Source: Paenibacillus sp. PK3_47
Lineage (GTDB): Bacteria > Bacillota > Bacilli > Paenibacillales > Paenibacillaceae
Assembly: GCF_023520895.1 (NCBI RefSeq)
Contig: NZ_CP026029.1
Location: 4,030,001 to 4,094,000, forward strand
Length of the DNA stretch: 64,000 bases
Reading direction: 5' to 3'
The position numbers and the translations under genes were made by a program. The notes under the pieces were generated by a model, which was not told the origin of the DNA, made no database searches, and worked only from the letters and a program-made list of their open reading frames with translations. This document shows positions 36,817-46,491 of the stretch, one piece after another. How positions within the stretch are numbered: position 1 is the first letter of the stretch; each line of letters starts with the position of its first letter.

Positions 36817-37725
36817 CTACCCGGAAGGCTTCGGGGCAGGCTGGGGACTCAGCTCGGCGATCAGCATGGCCGCTAAGATACAGATACAGCCCAGTGCTGC
36901 GGACAGGCCGAGTGTTTCACCGCCGAAGATGAGGCCGGTAAAGGCGGCGAATACAGGCTCCATCGCATAAATAATAGCTACCCGTGACGGTGTGGTGTAC
37001 TTCTGGCAGGCTGTCTGGATCCAGAATGCGAAAGCGCTGGTCGGGCCGATGGAGACAAGCAGCGCCCACAGGACATCCGGCTCGGCAATTAATTCCCCGC
37101 TGCGGGACAGCGGACCCGGTCCGTCAATCAGCAGTGAGGCTGCAATGCTCAGCAGCCCGACAAAAGCGAGCTGAAGCGTAACCAGCGGCAGCGCCGGATA
37201 ACGCGGGGCATACACGCCTGTGTAGGCAACCTGCAGCGCAAAAGCAGCGGCACAGAGCAGCACCAGGCCATCGCCGGTATTCAAGGACAGACCCGGACCC
37301 GTGAACGTCAGCAGGTACAGTCCTGCTACCGCGATAGCTGCACTGATCCAGGTGTAGCGCGAAATGGCATGCTTCAGCAGCACCAGTGACAGAAACGGGA
37401 CAATAACCACGGACAGGCCGGTAATAAACCCTGTATTGGAAGTGGTCGTGTACAGCAGGCCCATTGTCTGGAGGGCATAGCCCATAAACAGAAAAAGGCC
37501 CAGCAGCAGAGAGTGCAGGAGCATTCTCCAGCTTAATTTTTTCCATTCATGGCGGTAAAAAAGGGCGGTAATCAGCGCCAGCAGCACTGCGGCACCGGTA
37601 AAGCGGATGCTGTTAAAGGCGAGTGGCGGAAGTACCCTGACTGCATGCTGCACAATCAGAAAGGTACAGCCCCACATCATCGCTACCAGGAGCAGACTGA
37701 GATCGGCGATTCGGGAGCGATTCAC
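36817..37725 (-). CDS. EamA/DMT-family transporter
   Basis: An approximately 302-residue drug/metabolite-transporter-type permease with ten predicted helices in two EamA repeats; VAMMWGCTFLIVQ opens the first and AYTGVYAPRYPALPLVTLQL lies in the second. GTG 37725 is chosen because AAAGGATGA lies just upstream; ATG 37734 is possible but sits on that site. The substrate is unknown. The HAD gene follows 67 bp downstream on the same strand. Confidence 0.88.
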   Translation of the reverse strand: MNRSRIADLSLLLVAMMWGCTFLIVQHAVRVLPPLAFNSIRFTGAAVLLALITALFYRHEWKKLSWRMLLHSLLLGLFLFMGYALQTMGLLYTTTSNTGFITGLSVVIVPFLSLVLLKHAISRYTWISAAIAVAGLYLLTFTGPGLSLNTGDGLVLLCAAAFALQVAYTGVYAPRYPALPLVTLQLAFVGLLSIAASLLIDGPGPLSRSGELIAEPDVLWALLVSIGPTSAFAFWIQTACQKYTTPSRVAIIYAMEPVFAAFTGLIFGGETLGLSAALGCICILAAMLIAELSPQPAPKPSG

Positions 37726-37946
37726 AGGGGTCATCCTTTCAGAAAATAAAGAAAACGTTCAAGTTGTCCAAATTGTATCCTAAAACAGGGGGCACGACAA
37801 GCTGTTACGAGGCAAAACCCCGGCAATAAAGCGAAAAAAAGCCCAAAACCGGCACCAAATACTGGACAAAAAAGGCTGCTCTTGGTATACTTCGGGAACC
37901 GCACACTTGTTCCTATTTTGACAGCTGAGAAAGGGGCGGCTTTACC

Positions 37947-38669
37947 ATGATGGGCAAATCCCATTTTGTGATCAGTACCGGGGTTACCCTATCGGCCATG
38001 AGCCTGCTGGGCTACGAGATTACGATCCCGGCTATAGCTGTAGCCGCGGTCAGTTCTCTGCTGCCCGACATTGATGAGCCGAATTCGCTGCTGGTGCGCA
38101 CAGCCCTGCCCGAATCGCTGCTGCGCCTGCTGCAGGTGGCTCTAATCGGCGCAGGTATTTATCTGTATTTCGCCGGAATCGCAGAACCGCCATGGAACAT
38201 CGCCCTGGCACTGCTGGTCGGCAGCGTGTCTTTCCTGCCGGGAAGAAGGCTGCGGCATCTCTTCATGCTGCTGATTGCCCTGGCCTTGTTCGCCTTCGCA
38301 GAGGCGTACGATCCCTGGAACTACATTGCGGCCTGCATGCTGGTTGTAGCCAGCGTAGTCCCGCACCGCGGGCTGACGCACACGCTGTACGCGGTGGCGG
38401 GATGGGGAGCGCTGCTCTACTTTGTCTCCCTGGAGATGGAGAGCGGCGACAGCCTGTGGATTGCCGGCGGCGTATCCTATGCGCTGCATCTGCTGGCTGA
38501 TTCGCTGACCCAGCGCGGAATTACACCGCTGCCGCCGCTGCCGTTCAAGATCCGGATGAAGCTGATGAGCACCGGCTCCAAGAAGGGCAGCGCCGTGGAG
38601 AATGTATTCATGCTGCTGACGCTGGCACTGGTTGTATACGTATTTATTCTTCGTCCTCAGACCATGTAA
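37947..38669 (+). CDS. YdjM-like membrane metal-dependent hydrolase
   Basis: A 240-residue integral membrane protein of the YdjM (DUF457) family. GKSHFVISTGV, LPDIDEPNS, VPHRGLTHTL and LLADSLTQRGI carry conserved His and Asp residues that bind metal. About six helices. In enterics YdjM is SOS-induced, but no LexA-like box was seen here. GGGGCGG precedes the ATG. Confidence 0.85.
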   Translation: MMGKSHFVISTGVTLSAMSLLGYEITIPAIAVAAVSSLLPDIDEPNSLLVRTALPESLLRLLQVALIGAGIYLYFAGIAEPPWNIALALLVGSVSFLPGRRLRHLFMLLIALALFAFAEAYDPWNYIAACMLVVASVVPHRGLTHTLYAVAGWGALLYFVSLEMESGDSLWIAGGVSYALHLLADSLTQRGITPLPPLPFKIRMKLMSTGSKKGSAVENVFMLLTLALVVYVFILRPQTM

Positions 38670-38680
38670 CATGGGCAGCA

Positions 38681-38737
38681 AAAGAGCCTCACTACCGTTT
38701 GCGCAGGCTGCGCGAACGTATAGTGAGGCTCTTTTTA
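38681..38737. terminator. Bidirectional terminator
   Basis: AGAGCCTCACTA pairs with TAGTGAGGCTCT around an inner TGCGC/GCGCA hairpin, then TTTT; it separates the convergent YdjM-like and lipoate-ligase genes. Confidence 0.88.
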
Positions 38738-38756
38738 ACAGAAGGCTGCTGTAAAT

Positions 38757-39758
38757 CTACTCTTCCAGGAAGATCAGACCGATAAAGTCCTCCGGCTCAA
38801 TCCGTCCGAAGTAATGACCAAGATCCAGCTCCGCCAGCGCCTGACGGACCTCTACCATCTCGTAACGTTTACCTCGCAGCGCATTCTCGACATCGGCCAC
38901 ATCGCCTACACCGAAGAAATCGCCGTAGATTTTGATATCCTTAATGTAGGAATCCTCAATATCCATGCGGATATCGACCAGACCGGCCGGGAATTTGCGG
39001 GTGTGCTTCACATTGCTCTTCGGAGACAGGCCATAGTTCCAGTCCCAGTTCTGATAATGCTCCTTGGAGATTGCATTGATCCGCACCCAGTCGTCCATGG
39101 TCAGCTTATATTGGGGAACCTCGGAAGGCTCCATCCCGAAGATGGAACGCAGCAGTCCGTCGCGGAACTCTTCAATCGTCATGTCGGTACCCAGCAGGTC
39201 TTTGATATTGGCGACGCGGCTGCGGACGGATTTGGTGCTCTTGGATTTAAATTTCTCCGGATTCACGTTCAGGGAAGCCTGCACATCGTCGAGGTTCAGG
39301 TCGAACATCAGGGTGCCGTGGCTGAACATGCGTCCGCGTGTGGAGAACTGGGCGTTTCCGGAGATTTTTTGCTCACCGACCTGCAGATCATTCCGTCCGC
39401 TAAGCTCGGCGTTCACACCCATGCTCCGCAAATAGTCGATAACCGGCTGGGTAAATTTGAGGAAGTTATGGAACGACTGGCCGTCATCCTTGGTGATGAA
39501 GCTGAAGTTAAGATTGCCGAGATCGTGATAGACGGCACCCCCGCCGGACAAGCGGCGCACCACCTGAATGTTGTTGTCTTTTACATACTCCTGGTTGATC
39601 TCTTCAATTGTATTCTGGTGCTTGCCGATGATAATGGACGGGCTGTTGATATAAAAGAGCAGGTAGCTCTCGTCCATGGGCAGGTTTTTGAGCGCAAATT
39701 CCTCAATGGCCAGATTGACCGAGGCATCTGTAATCCCTGTGTTATCGATAAACAGCAT
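38757..39758 (-). CDS. lplA: Lipoate-protein ligase
   Basis: A 333-residue LplA/LplJ-type ligase that activates lipoate with ATP and attaches it to E2 and GcvH lysines. RRLSGGGAVYHDLGNLNFSF carries the ATP/lipoyl-AMP loop, NDLQVGEQKISGNAQ contains the catalytic lysine, and the C-terminal accessory domain is full length. The start at 39758 follows GCGGAGGAA. No lipoylated-enzyme operon is adjacent. Confidence 0.93.
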   Translation of the reverse strand: MLFIDNTGITDASVNLAIEEFALKNLPMDESYLLFYINSPSIIIGKHQNTIEEINQEYVKDNNIQVVRRLSGGGAVYHDLGNLNFSFITKDDGQSFHNFLKFTQPVIDYLRSMGVNAELSGRNDLQVGEQKISGNAQFSTRGRMFSHGTLMFDLNLDDVQASLNVNPEKFKSKSTKSVRSRVANIKDLLGTDMTIEEFRDGLLRSIFGMEPSEVPQYKLTMDDWVRINAISKEHYQNWDWNYGLSPKSNVKHTRKFPAGLVDIRMDIEDSYIKDIKIYGDFFGVGDVADVENALRGKRYEMVEVRQALAELDLGHYFGRIEPEDFIGLIFLEE

Positions 39759-39997
39759 ACTGAATTCCTCCGCTTAAGCATGATTAAGTACTGAATATAT
39801 TTTAAACTAAAAGCTTACTTTTCACAAAATAGAAAGCTTCATAGCCGCACGCGGCGGATGGAGGGTTATGCAGACGTTGACCCGTTCAGGCAAAAGGGCA
39901 ATAATGGGGGAACCACAGCCGGCCGAAAATGGCGGGGTTGTGGTTCTTTTGTTACGGTCAAGATTATGCCATGATAGCTATGGGGGCGAACGAAACC

Positions 39998-41452
39998 ATG
40001 TTCAAGGATTTCAGACTCATTGCCGGACGTCCGGTATATATACAGGTCAAAGATTATATGAAGCATCTAATCATCAAAGGCGCCCTCCAGGGCGGCCAGA
40101 AGCTGCCGTCTACCCGGGAGCTCAGCACGCTGCTTGCAGTCAGCCGCAATTCGGTCATTGCCGCTTACGCGGGTCTGGAGGATGACGGCTTTGCTTATAC
40201 GGTCCAGGGACAGGGCAGTTATGTGTCATCTGCAGCCGTATCAGACAGCGCGGAGGCTTCCGCCTGGACTGTTGACTGGAAAGAGCGTTTGAACCCCCGG
40301 GCGCTGCTGGCCGAAGAGCTGGATATCATGAAACGCGGAATCCGCGCGGAGAAGGGTACAATTTCTTTTACCAGCATTGCACCTGATGAAAGCCTGTTTG
40401 ACCTCGATAATGTAAAAAGAGCTTTTCTGGAACGCATGTCCGTCGAAGGCAATGTTCTGCTGAACTACGGCTATGCCAAAGGGTATAAGCCTTTAATAGA
40501 CTATTTGAAGCAATATATGGAGCACAAGGGCGTTAACCTGCGGGGCAAGGATATGCTGATCACCAATGGTTTTACCGAAGGCTTCGATCTCGTCCTGTCA
40601 GCGCTGGGCCAGAAGCATGGATCTATACTCTGCGAGAACCCGACCCATCACACGGCAATCAAAAATATGCGGCTGAACGGTTTTGACATCACGGGTGTGG
40701 CCATGGAGCGTGACGGCATTCATCTCGGAGAACTGAAGCGGGCGCTTGAGGAGCAGGAATACGACTGTGCCTACTTCGTCCCTTCCTATCACAATCCTAC
40801 CGGTATCGTCATGTCCCCTGAGAAAAGGCAGGGCGTAATGAAGCTGATGGCCGACTATAAGGTGCCGGTGATTGAGGACGGTTTTAACGAGGAGCTGCGG
40901 TATTCGGGGTCACATGTAGCTCCGCTGACCGCGGCGGCGGGCGGCGGCAACAGTGTCGTGTATCTCGGGAGCTTTTCCAAAGTGCTGTTTCCGGGGCTGC
41001 GGGTCGGCTGGGTGCTGGGAGATGAGGAGCTGATCTATTACCTGGAAAGTGTCAAAAGAGCACGCAGCATTCACACCTCGACTCTGGACCAGTCCATTCT
41101 GTATCAATATCTGCTGGGCGGCAATCTGGAGAAATATTTGAAACGGGCCAGAACAGAGTACAAACGCAAATACGAGCTGACTCTTACATGCTGCAGGGAA
41201 TACCTTCCGTACACCTCGTTGTCAGGGGATGGGGGGCTGCATCTGTTTGTAACCTTTGAAGAGAGCTTCAGCACAAGAGAGCTGCTGGCAGCCTGCCGGG
41301 AGCAGGGGGTTATTTTTACAGCGGGAGACATCTTCCATACGGACGGAACAGGGCAAAACACGCTGCGGCTGGGATTCTCCAGGGTAGCTGACGGCGATAT
41401 ACTCAAGGGCATTGAAATCATCGGCAGGGCAGCACGGCAACTAATGGGATAG
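39998..41452 (+). CDS. MocR/PdxR-type GntR regulator with aminotransferase domain
   Basis: A 484-residue MocR-family protein: a GntR winged helix (about 1-80, with GGQKLPSTRELSTLLAVSRNSVIAAY in overlapping parts) fused to a fold-type I aminotransferase-like domain. The PLP lysine is in GSFSKVLFPGLRVGW, near residue 327, and FVPSYHNPTGIVM precedes it. MocR proteins often control pyridoxal or GABA genes; here the downstream gene is ddl, seven bases away, so control of or with D-Ala-D-Ala metabolism is possible. ATG 39998 is preferred; upstream in-frame ATGs have no better ribosome site. Confidence 0.9.
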   Translation: MFKDFRLIAGRPVYIQVKDYMKHLIIKGALQGGQKLPSTRELSTLLAVSRNSVIAAYAGLEDDGFAYTVQGQGSYVSSAAVSDSAEASAWTVDWKERLNPRALLAEELDIMKRGIRAEKGTISFTSIAPDESLFDLDNVKRAFLERMSVEGNVLLNYGYAKGYKPLIDYLKQYMEHKGVNLRGKDMLITNGFTEGFDLVLSALGQKHGSILCENPTHHTAIKNMRLNGFDITGVAMERDGIHLGELKRALEEQEYDCAYFVPSYHNPTGIVMSPEKRQGVMKLMADYKVPVIEDGFNEELRYSGSHVAPLTAAAGGGNSVVYLGSFSKVLFPGLRVGWVLGDEELIYYLESVKRARSIHTSTLDQSILYQYLLGGNLEKYLKRARTEYKRKYELTLTCCREYLPYTSLSGDGGLHLFVTFEESFSTRELLAACREQGVIFTAGDIFHTDGTGQNTLRLGFSRVADGDILKGIEIIGRAARQLMG

Positions 41453-41458
41453 GGGAGC

Positions 41459-42409
41459 ATGGATATGATAAAAGTGGGCGTAATTATGGGCGGGGTATCC
41501 TCCGAATCCGAGGTTTCCATGAACACCGGCAGAGAGATGCTGAAGCATCTGGACCGGAGCAAATATGAGGCAGTTCCGGTTGTTATCACTGAACGGGGAC
41601 AGTTAATTGACGGGGTTAAGGGGATAGATTTTGCGCTGCTGGCGCTTCATGGGACTTATGGAGAGGACGGAACAGTGCAGGGGACACTGGAGACACTGGG
41701 TATTCCTTATTCCGGAAGCGGCGTACTGTCGAGCAGCCTGTGCATGGATAAAAATCTGTCCAAAACCATTCTCCGCAGCAAAGGTGTGCTAACTCCCGAT
41801 TGGCTGTGCTGGGACAGCATGGAAGAGGTTGTGCCGGAAGCTGTGGAGCGTCTCGGTTACCCGGTCATGGTTAAGCCGAATTCCGGCGGGTCCAGCATCG
41901 GCATGACCAAAGTGAACCATTCAGGGGAGCTGCTGGCTGCGGTGGAGAAAGCTTTTGCCGCTGACCGCTCGATTCTGGTCGAGGCCTTCACGGAAGGACA
42001 GGAGATTACATGCGCTATTCTCGGCGGAGAAATGCTGCCTGTGATCGGCATTCAATCGCTTGGAGCGGACTGGTTCGACTACAGCGCCAAGTATGAGCAG
42101 GGCGGTGCTGATGAGCGTGTGATCCAATTGTCACTGGGGACCCATGAACGGGTGCGTACGGCGGCTATTTCTTGTTATAAGGCGCTGAAATGCTCGGTCT
42201 ATGCCCGGGTGGATATGCTGCTGGCCAAAGGCGTTCCTTATGTGCTGGAGGTGAACACGCTGCCGGGGATGACCGAAACCAGCCTGCTGCCCAAAAGCGC
42301 ACTGGCCGCCGGCTGCACTTTCAGCGGACTGCTGGATGCTATAATATCCAAATCCATGGAGGAATGGCGGGTAAAGCAGGGACAGACGGAGGTGGAGAGC
42401 CATGCTTAA
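41459..42409 (+). CDS. ddl: D-alanine--D-alanine ligase
   Basis: ATP-grasp ligase that makes the D-Ala-D-Ala end of peptidoglycan precursors. HGTYGEDGTVQGTLE, YSGSGVLSSSLCMDK, VKPNSGGSSIGMTKV and VLEVNTLPGMTETSLLPK are the family's motifs. The omega-loop DYSAKY keeps the Lys-Tyr pair typical of D-Ala-D-Ala rather than D-Ala-D-Lac ligases. It lies between MocR and aminotransferase genes on the same strand; its end overlaps the next start by eight bases, indicating coupling. ATG 41465 is an alternative start. Confidence 0.93.
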   Translation: MDMIKVGVIMGGVSSESEVSMNTGREMLKHLDRSKYEAVPVVITERGQLIDGVKGIDFALLALHGTYGEDGTVQGTLETLGIPYSGSGVLSSSLCMDKNLSKTILRSKGVLTPDWLCWDSMEEVVPEAVERLGYPVMVKPNSGGSSIGMTKVNHSGELLAAVEKAFAADRSILVEAFTEGQEITCAILGGEMLPVIGIQSLGADWFDYSAKYEQGGADERVIQLSLGTHERVRTAAISCYKALKCSVYARVDMLLAKGVPYVLEVNTLPGMTETSLLPKSALAAGCTFSGLLDAIISKSMEEWRVKQGQTEVESHA

Positions 42410-43622
42410 CCGGAACCGGGTCCTGGACCCGCAGGAGTGGATTGCAGAGCGTGTGCGGGAGATTGCGCCTTCGGGCATCCGCGCTTTTTTTGACCTCGCT
42501 GCCGGTAACAACGAAATTATATCACTTGGCGTCGGAGAACCGGATTTCGCTACGCCTGAGCATGTAAGGGCAGCCTGTATCCGTGCGCTGGAACGGGGAG
42601 AAACGACGTACACTCCAAACGCCGGACTGCCTGAGCTCAGGGAGGAGATATCCCTTTATTTGCGGAATGGCTTTGGACTGGAGTATCATCCTGCGGATGA
42701 AGTGATTGTAACTGTAGGCAGCAGTGAAGCGCTGGATCTGGCCCTTCGCGCTTTTACCGCACCGGGCGATGAAATCATCATTCCTTCGCCGAGCTACATC
42801 GCCTATTCGCCGATTGCCCATTTGAACGGAGGTTCACTGGTTGAGGTCGAAACGCGGGCGGACCAGGGCTTCAAGCTGACGGCTGAAGCGCTGGAAAAGG
42901 TGATTACACCGCGCTCCAAGCTGCTGATGCTTAATTTCCCGAGCAATCCCACCGGGGCGGTAATGTCTTATGAAGACTGGCTGCCGGTCGCAGAGCTTGT
43001 GAAGCGGCATAATCTGCTCGTGCTCTCGGATGAAATCTATGCCGAGCTGACCTATGACAGCAGGCATGCCAGCATTGCCGCGCTTCCCGGCATGAAGGAG
43101 CGGACCATTGTCATCAGCGGCTTCTCCAAAGCCTTTGCCATGACCGGCTGGCGGGTCGGTTATGCCTGCGGCAGCAGCGGGCTGCTGGCGGCCATGCTGA
43201 AGATTCACCAGTACACTGCAATGTGCGCACCGGTGCTGGGGCAGATTGCCGCCATTGAGTCCCTCCGCAGCGGGCTTCACGATAAGGACAGGATGAAGGA
43301 GTGCTTCAGACGGCGCAGAACCCTGTTTGTGGAGGGACTTAGAACAATCGGGCTGGACTGCCATGAGCCGCAGGGGGCTTTTTATGCCTTCCCGTCGATT
43401 GCCCGGACGGGGCTGAAGTCCGAGGAATTCGCCCTGCGGCTGCTGAAGGAAGCAGGCGTTGCCGCCGTTCCCGGGCAAGTGTTCGGAACCGGCGGGGAGG
43501 GGCATATCCGCTGTTCCTATGCAACATCGGAGGCCAGGCTGAACGAAGCGCTGGAGCGGATGGAAGGGTTCATGAGGAAGGAGAGAGCCTTGGGAAAGAA
43601 GCAGAGATATGCAGTGAAGTAA
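42402..43622 (+). CDS. Class I PLP aminotransferase (PatA-like)
   Basis: A 406-residue fold-type I aminotransferase. LGVGEPDFATPEHV, LNFPSNPTGAVMSYEDW and the Schiff-base lysine in ISGFSKAFAMTGWRVGY (near residue 243) identify it; the terminal IRCSYATS carries the carboxylate-binding Arg. The family includes aspartate and LL-diaminopimelate/N-acetyl-diaminopimelate aminotransferases (PatA), so a cell-wall precursor role would fit its coupling to ddl, but specificity cannot be read. Confidence 0.9.
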   Translation: MLNRNRVLDPQEWIAERVREIAPSGIRAFFDLAAGNNEIISLGVGEPDFATPEHVRAACIRALERGETTYTPNAGLPELREEISLYLRNGFGLEYHPADEVIVTVGSSEALDLALRAFTAPGDEIIIPSPSYIAYSPIAHLNGGSLVEVETRADQGFKLTAEALEKVITPRSKLLMLNFPSNPTGAVMSYEDWLPVAELVKRHNLLVLSDEIYAELTYDSRHASIAALPGMKERTIVISGFSKAFAMTGWRVGYACGSSGLLAAMLKIHQYTAMCAPVLGQIAAIESLRSGLHDKDRMKECFRRRRTLFVEGLRTIGLDCHEPQGAFYAFPSIARTGLKSEEFALRLLKEAGVAAVPGQVFGTGGEGHIRCSYATSEARLNEALERMEGFMRKERALGKKQRYAVK

Positions 43623-43688
43623 CCTATGCAGTGAAGTAAATATCCGGCCGGGAGAGTGTAGCGGCTGGATTCCCATTCACGCAGCAAT

Positions 43689-43723
43689 GCCCCTTCTTCA
43701 TTCCCATGAAAAAGGGGCTTTTT
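43689..43723 (+). terminator. Terminator of the mocR-ddl-aminotransferase operon
   Basis: GCCCCTT pairs with AAGGGGC around a 16-nt loop, then five Ts, about 65 bp past the aminotransferase stop. Confidence 0.85.
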
Positions 43724-43799
43724 GCTGTGAGCTTAAGATTATTCTTGTATAATGATTGCAGAGCTGAAGCCCAAATGATTAATGGAGACAGGCTCAGGT

Positions 43800-43988
43800 G
43801 TTAACTGTATTTCGTGCAGCTATAATAAACTATTTTTGTACCTCAGGAGCTTTAATTGTATTCTCTGCAGTTAAAAATCGCCATATTCCATATAAGAAGG
43901 ATTCTGGCCGTTTTTAGTTGTACAGATTACATTTAAACTTCCGAATCGTCTCTTTTGTAGTCTTTTAACTGCAGGAAATACAACTAAC
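43800..43988. repeat. 189-bp four-repeat element, different repeat, same geometry
   Basis: Four 26-bp repeats: forward at 43800-43825 and 43851-43876, inverted at 43912-43937 and 43963-43988. The consensus is TTTAATTGTATT then CTGCAGTTAAAA or near; pairwise identity is about 20 of 26. Spacers are 25, 35 and 25 nt, as in the CTAACGGACC elements, although the repeat sequence is unrelated. It fills most of the gap before ynfA. Confidence 0.8.
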
Positions 43989-44071
43989 TGTTATGCATAC
44001 CACTGGTTTCAATAGATGGATGGAGCGAACCTTCAGTAATGTTCGCTTTTGGGAATAAGGGGTGATAACTA

Positions 44072-44398
44072 ATGACAATGGCAATTCTGCTGTTTATCGT
44101 GGCCGGTCTCGCCGAGATCGGCGGCGGATATCTGGTCTGGCTCTGGCTGCGGGAATCGCGGCCGCTCTGGTACGGCCTGATCGGGTCGCTGATCCTGATT
44201 TCGTATGGCATCATTCCTACTCTGCAAAAGTTTCCTTCCTTCGGCCGGGTATACGCTGCCTATGGCGGTGTGTTCATCGTGCTGGCTGTACTGTGGGGCT
44301 GGCTGGTGGACAAAAAAACACCGGATCTGTATGACTGGATCGGGGCAGGCATCTGTATCATCGGCGTGTCGGTCATTCTATGGGCACCCAGGCACTAG
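44072..44398 (+). CDS. ynfA: YnfA-family (UPF0060) membrane protein
   Basis: A 108-residue protein with four membrane helices of the YnfA family, an SMR-like small multidrug transporter group. Motifs are [32 protein letters not shown] and [25 protein letters not shown] precedes the ATG. Monocistronic, bounded by the repeat element and a terminator. Confidence 0.92.
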   Translation: MTMAILLFIVAGLAEIGGGYLVWLWLRESRPLWYGLIGSLILISYGIIPTLQKFPSFGRVYAAYGGVFIVLAVLWGWLVDKKTPDLYDWIGAGICIIGVSVILWAPRH

Positions 44399-44427
44399 CC
44401 AAAGTACATAATTTGCAGAGAACATCA

Positions 44428-44469
44428 AAAAGGCAGCTCCGGGCCGGTAAGACCCTGGAACTGCCTTTT
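44428..44469. terminator. Bidirectional terminator
   Basis: AAAGGCAGCTCC pairs imperfectly with GGAACTGCCTTT, A-run before and T-run after, between ynfA and the convergent chemoreceptor gene. Confidence 0.75.
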
Positions 44470-44480
44470 GTGTCTGAGCG

Positions 44481-46169
44481 TTAAATTTTGAACTGTCGCA
44501 CTGCTTCCTGCAGCTTGACCGCCTGCTCATGAAGGTGCTGGGCCGTCACAGCATGGCCTTCAAGCTCTTCCTGCTGGCGTGAAGAGTTCCCGGCAAGCGT
44601 ATCAGCACTGGCCCGGGACATCGCCGTAATCTGCGAGGTCTCTTCCACCGAGGCGCTGACTTCCTCCGTTCCGGCCGAAATTTGCTGGGTGGCAGCGGAT
44701 ACGGACTGGACACTCTGGTTAATGCTCTGAATCAGAATCAGCAGCTGATTGAAGGCATTGCCGGCTTCGGCAACCTTGCCTACGCCAGAGGCAACCTCCT
44801 GGTTAACAAGATTCATCTCGGCTACGGAGTGGTTCATATCCTCCTGCAGGCTCAGCAGGAATTCACGGATCTGTTCGTTGGATTCCTTGGACTGCTCGGA
44901 CAGCTTGCGGACTTCTCCGGCCACCACGGCAAACCCGCGGCCGTGTTCCCCGGCACGTGCAGCTTCTATGGACGCATTCAGCGAGAGCATTTGAATTTGC
45001 TTCGTAATTTCGGTGATTCCCTGAACCACCCCGCCGATCATCTGCGAGCGTTCATTCATCAGCCGGAACTGCTCCAGCGACTTCACCGACGCCTGTTCAA
45101 CCTGGCGCATCTGCTGTACAGCAGTCTGGGCAATCTCATTGCCGCCTATAGCTTCCGCAGAGGCTTCACTGATCTGTTCGGTGACTTCACCGGCCGCGGA
45201 GGCGATGTGCTGGATGCCGATATTAATCTCATCCATGGCTCTGGAGTTCTCCATCGTGACGCTGGCAATGGTTGTGCTGCCTTTGCTGATTTCGTTAACG
45301 GACACGGCAGAGCGGGCGGCCATGTCATTAAGCACTTCCAAGCGTGTCTTCATATCGTTGGCGTCCTGTACTACATTGCTGGAAGTATCCAGGACCTGGC
45401 CGATCATGTCCTTGAGCTTATGGCTCATGCTTCTGAAGCTTTCGGACAGCTGGCTGACTTCATCATTGCCCTTAATCACAAGCTCCTGGGTGAAGTCGCC
45501 GCCGGCCATTTTGTTGCTGTAGGCTGCGAGCCGGGAGAGCGGGCGGGTGATTCTTTTGCTCATGAAGTATGCAGCAGTAACCCCTAGGATAAGAGCCAGC
45601 AGGGTAATCCATACACTGGTCCAGATCACACTGTTGATTTTTTCATCTACGAAGGCTACATCCGAGCTGACACCGATCACCATCGTGCTTCCGGGAACGC
45701 CTTTATACGCTGTTTTATGTATACCGTGACTGTCACTATAGATTTCACTAAGACCCGTTTTACCTTTGGAGGCCTGCTCCATAGCCGGTGTTACTGCAAT
45801 GTTCTCATCCGCCTGCAGTGTTGAAGCTTTGTCCGCGGTGATAACCGTGGCTTTTCCTTCCTTCAGATTAGCGAGAAAAATGGTCTCGACCCCATGCTGC
45901 TTTACTTTTTCCTGTAAATAAAACTGTACGTTTGTTGTCGCCTGTGCACCTTTATTGAGCGCCTGCTGGGCGTGGGTGGAATTCAGGCCTTTGTATACAT
46001 CCTCGGATGCAACGCCCAGCAGCTTGTCGATTTGCGGAAGTACATAGCTGTTGATCGTATTCATGGATATAAAATAAAAGCTGATACTTAAGACTAACGA
46101 CGTTAGCAATAGAACGACAAACAACAACATAGTGAACTTACGGCTGATGGAATTCTTAAAGCGTAACAT
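44481..46169 (-). CDS. Methyl-accepting chemotaxis protein
   Basis: A 562-residue transmembrane chemoreceptor: TM1 about residues 14-36, a short extracytoplasmic sensing domain, TM2 about 180-205, a HAMP segment (KRITRPLSRLAAYSNKMAGG), then the methyl-accepting signalling coil with the hairpin tip QIQMLSLNASIEAARAGEHG. Ligand is unknown. The start at 46169 follows AAAAAGGAGAGA; the frame upstream to 46268 has no ribosome site. Confidence 0.93.
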   Translation of the reverse strand: MLRFKNSISRKFTMLLFVVLLLTSLVLSISFYFISMNTINSYVLPQIDKLLGVASEDVYKGLNSTHAQQALNKGAQATTNVQFYLQEKVKQHGVETIFLANLKEGKATVITADKASTLQADENIAVTPAMEQASKGKTGLSEIYSDSHGIHKTAYKGVPGSTMVIGVSSDVAFVDEKINSVIWTSVWITLLALILGVTAAYFMSKRITRPLSRLAAYSNKMAGGDFTQELVIKGNDEVSQLSESFRSMSHKLKDMIGQVLDTSSNVVQDANDMKTRLEVLNDMAARSAVSVNEISKGSTTIASVTMENSRAMDEINIGIQHIASAAGEVTEQISEASAEAIGGNEIAQTAVQQMRQVEQASVKSLEQFRLMNERSQMIGGVVQGITEITKQIQMLSLNASIEAARAGEHGRGFAVVAGEVRKLSEQSKESNEQIREFLLSLQEDMNHSVAEMNLVNQEVASGVGKVAEAGNAFNQLLILIQSINQSVQSVSAATQQISAGTEEVSASVEETSQITAMSRASADTLAGNSSRQQEELEGHAVTAQHLHEQAVKLQEAVRQFKI

Positions 46170-46491
46170 ATCATTCTCTCCTTTTTCTGATAGATACATC
46201 TGTTTTCTTATGTTCTGCAAGCAGGCCTTGGAAGGTAATATATTCCATATGTATAGGTCATATATCATGCCTGGAAGGTTATTGATAACTATTCTATAGA
46301 ATTAACCCCTGGTTGAATAGTGAAAAGTTTGGATTTAGGCTTATATTTTCTGAAAAATCTGAATAATTATCGAATCATTTATGAATTTTCCGAAAAACAG
46401 TGAATTTAGTCCTACTTTTGCGAAAATAAGTTTTCATAGCATGTTAGCTTACAATGTGATAGAGTAGTAATGTTTTGTTCAAAGCAAAACA

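Noticed and set aside
38814..39794. 326-residue plus-strand ORF.
   Set aside because: Antisense shadow of the lipoate ligase gene.
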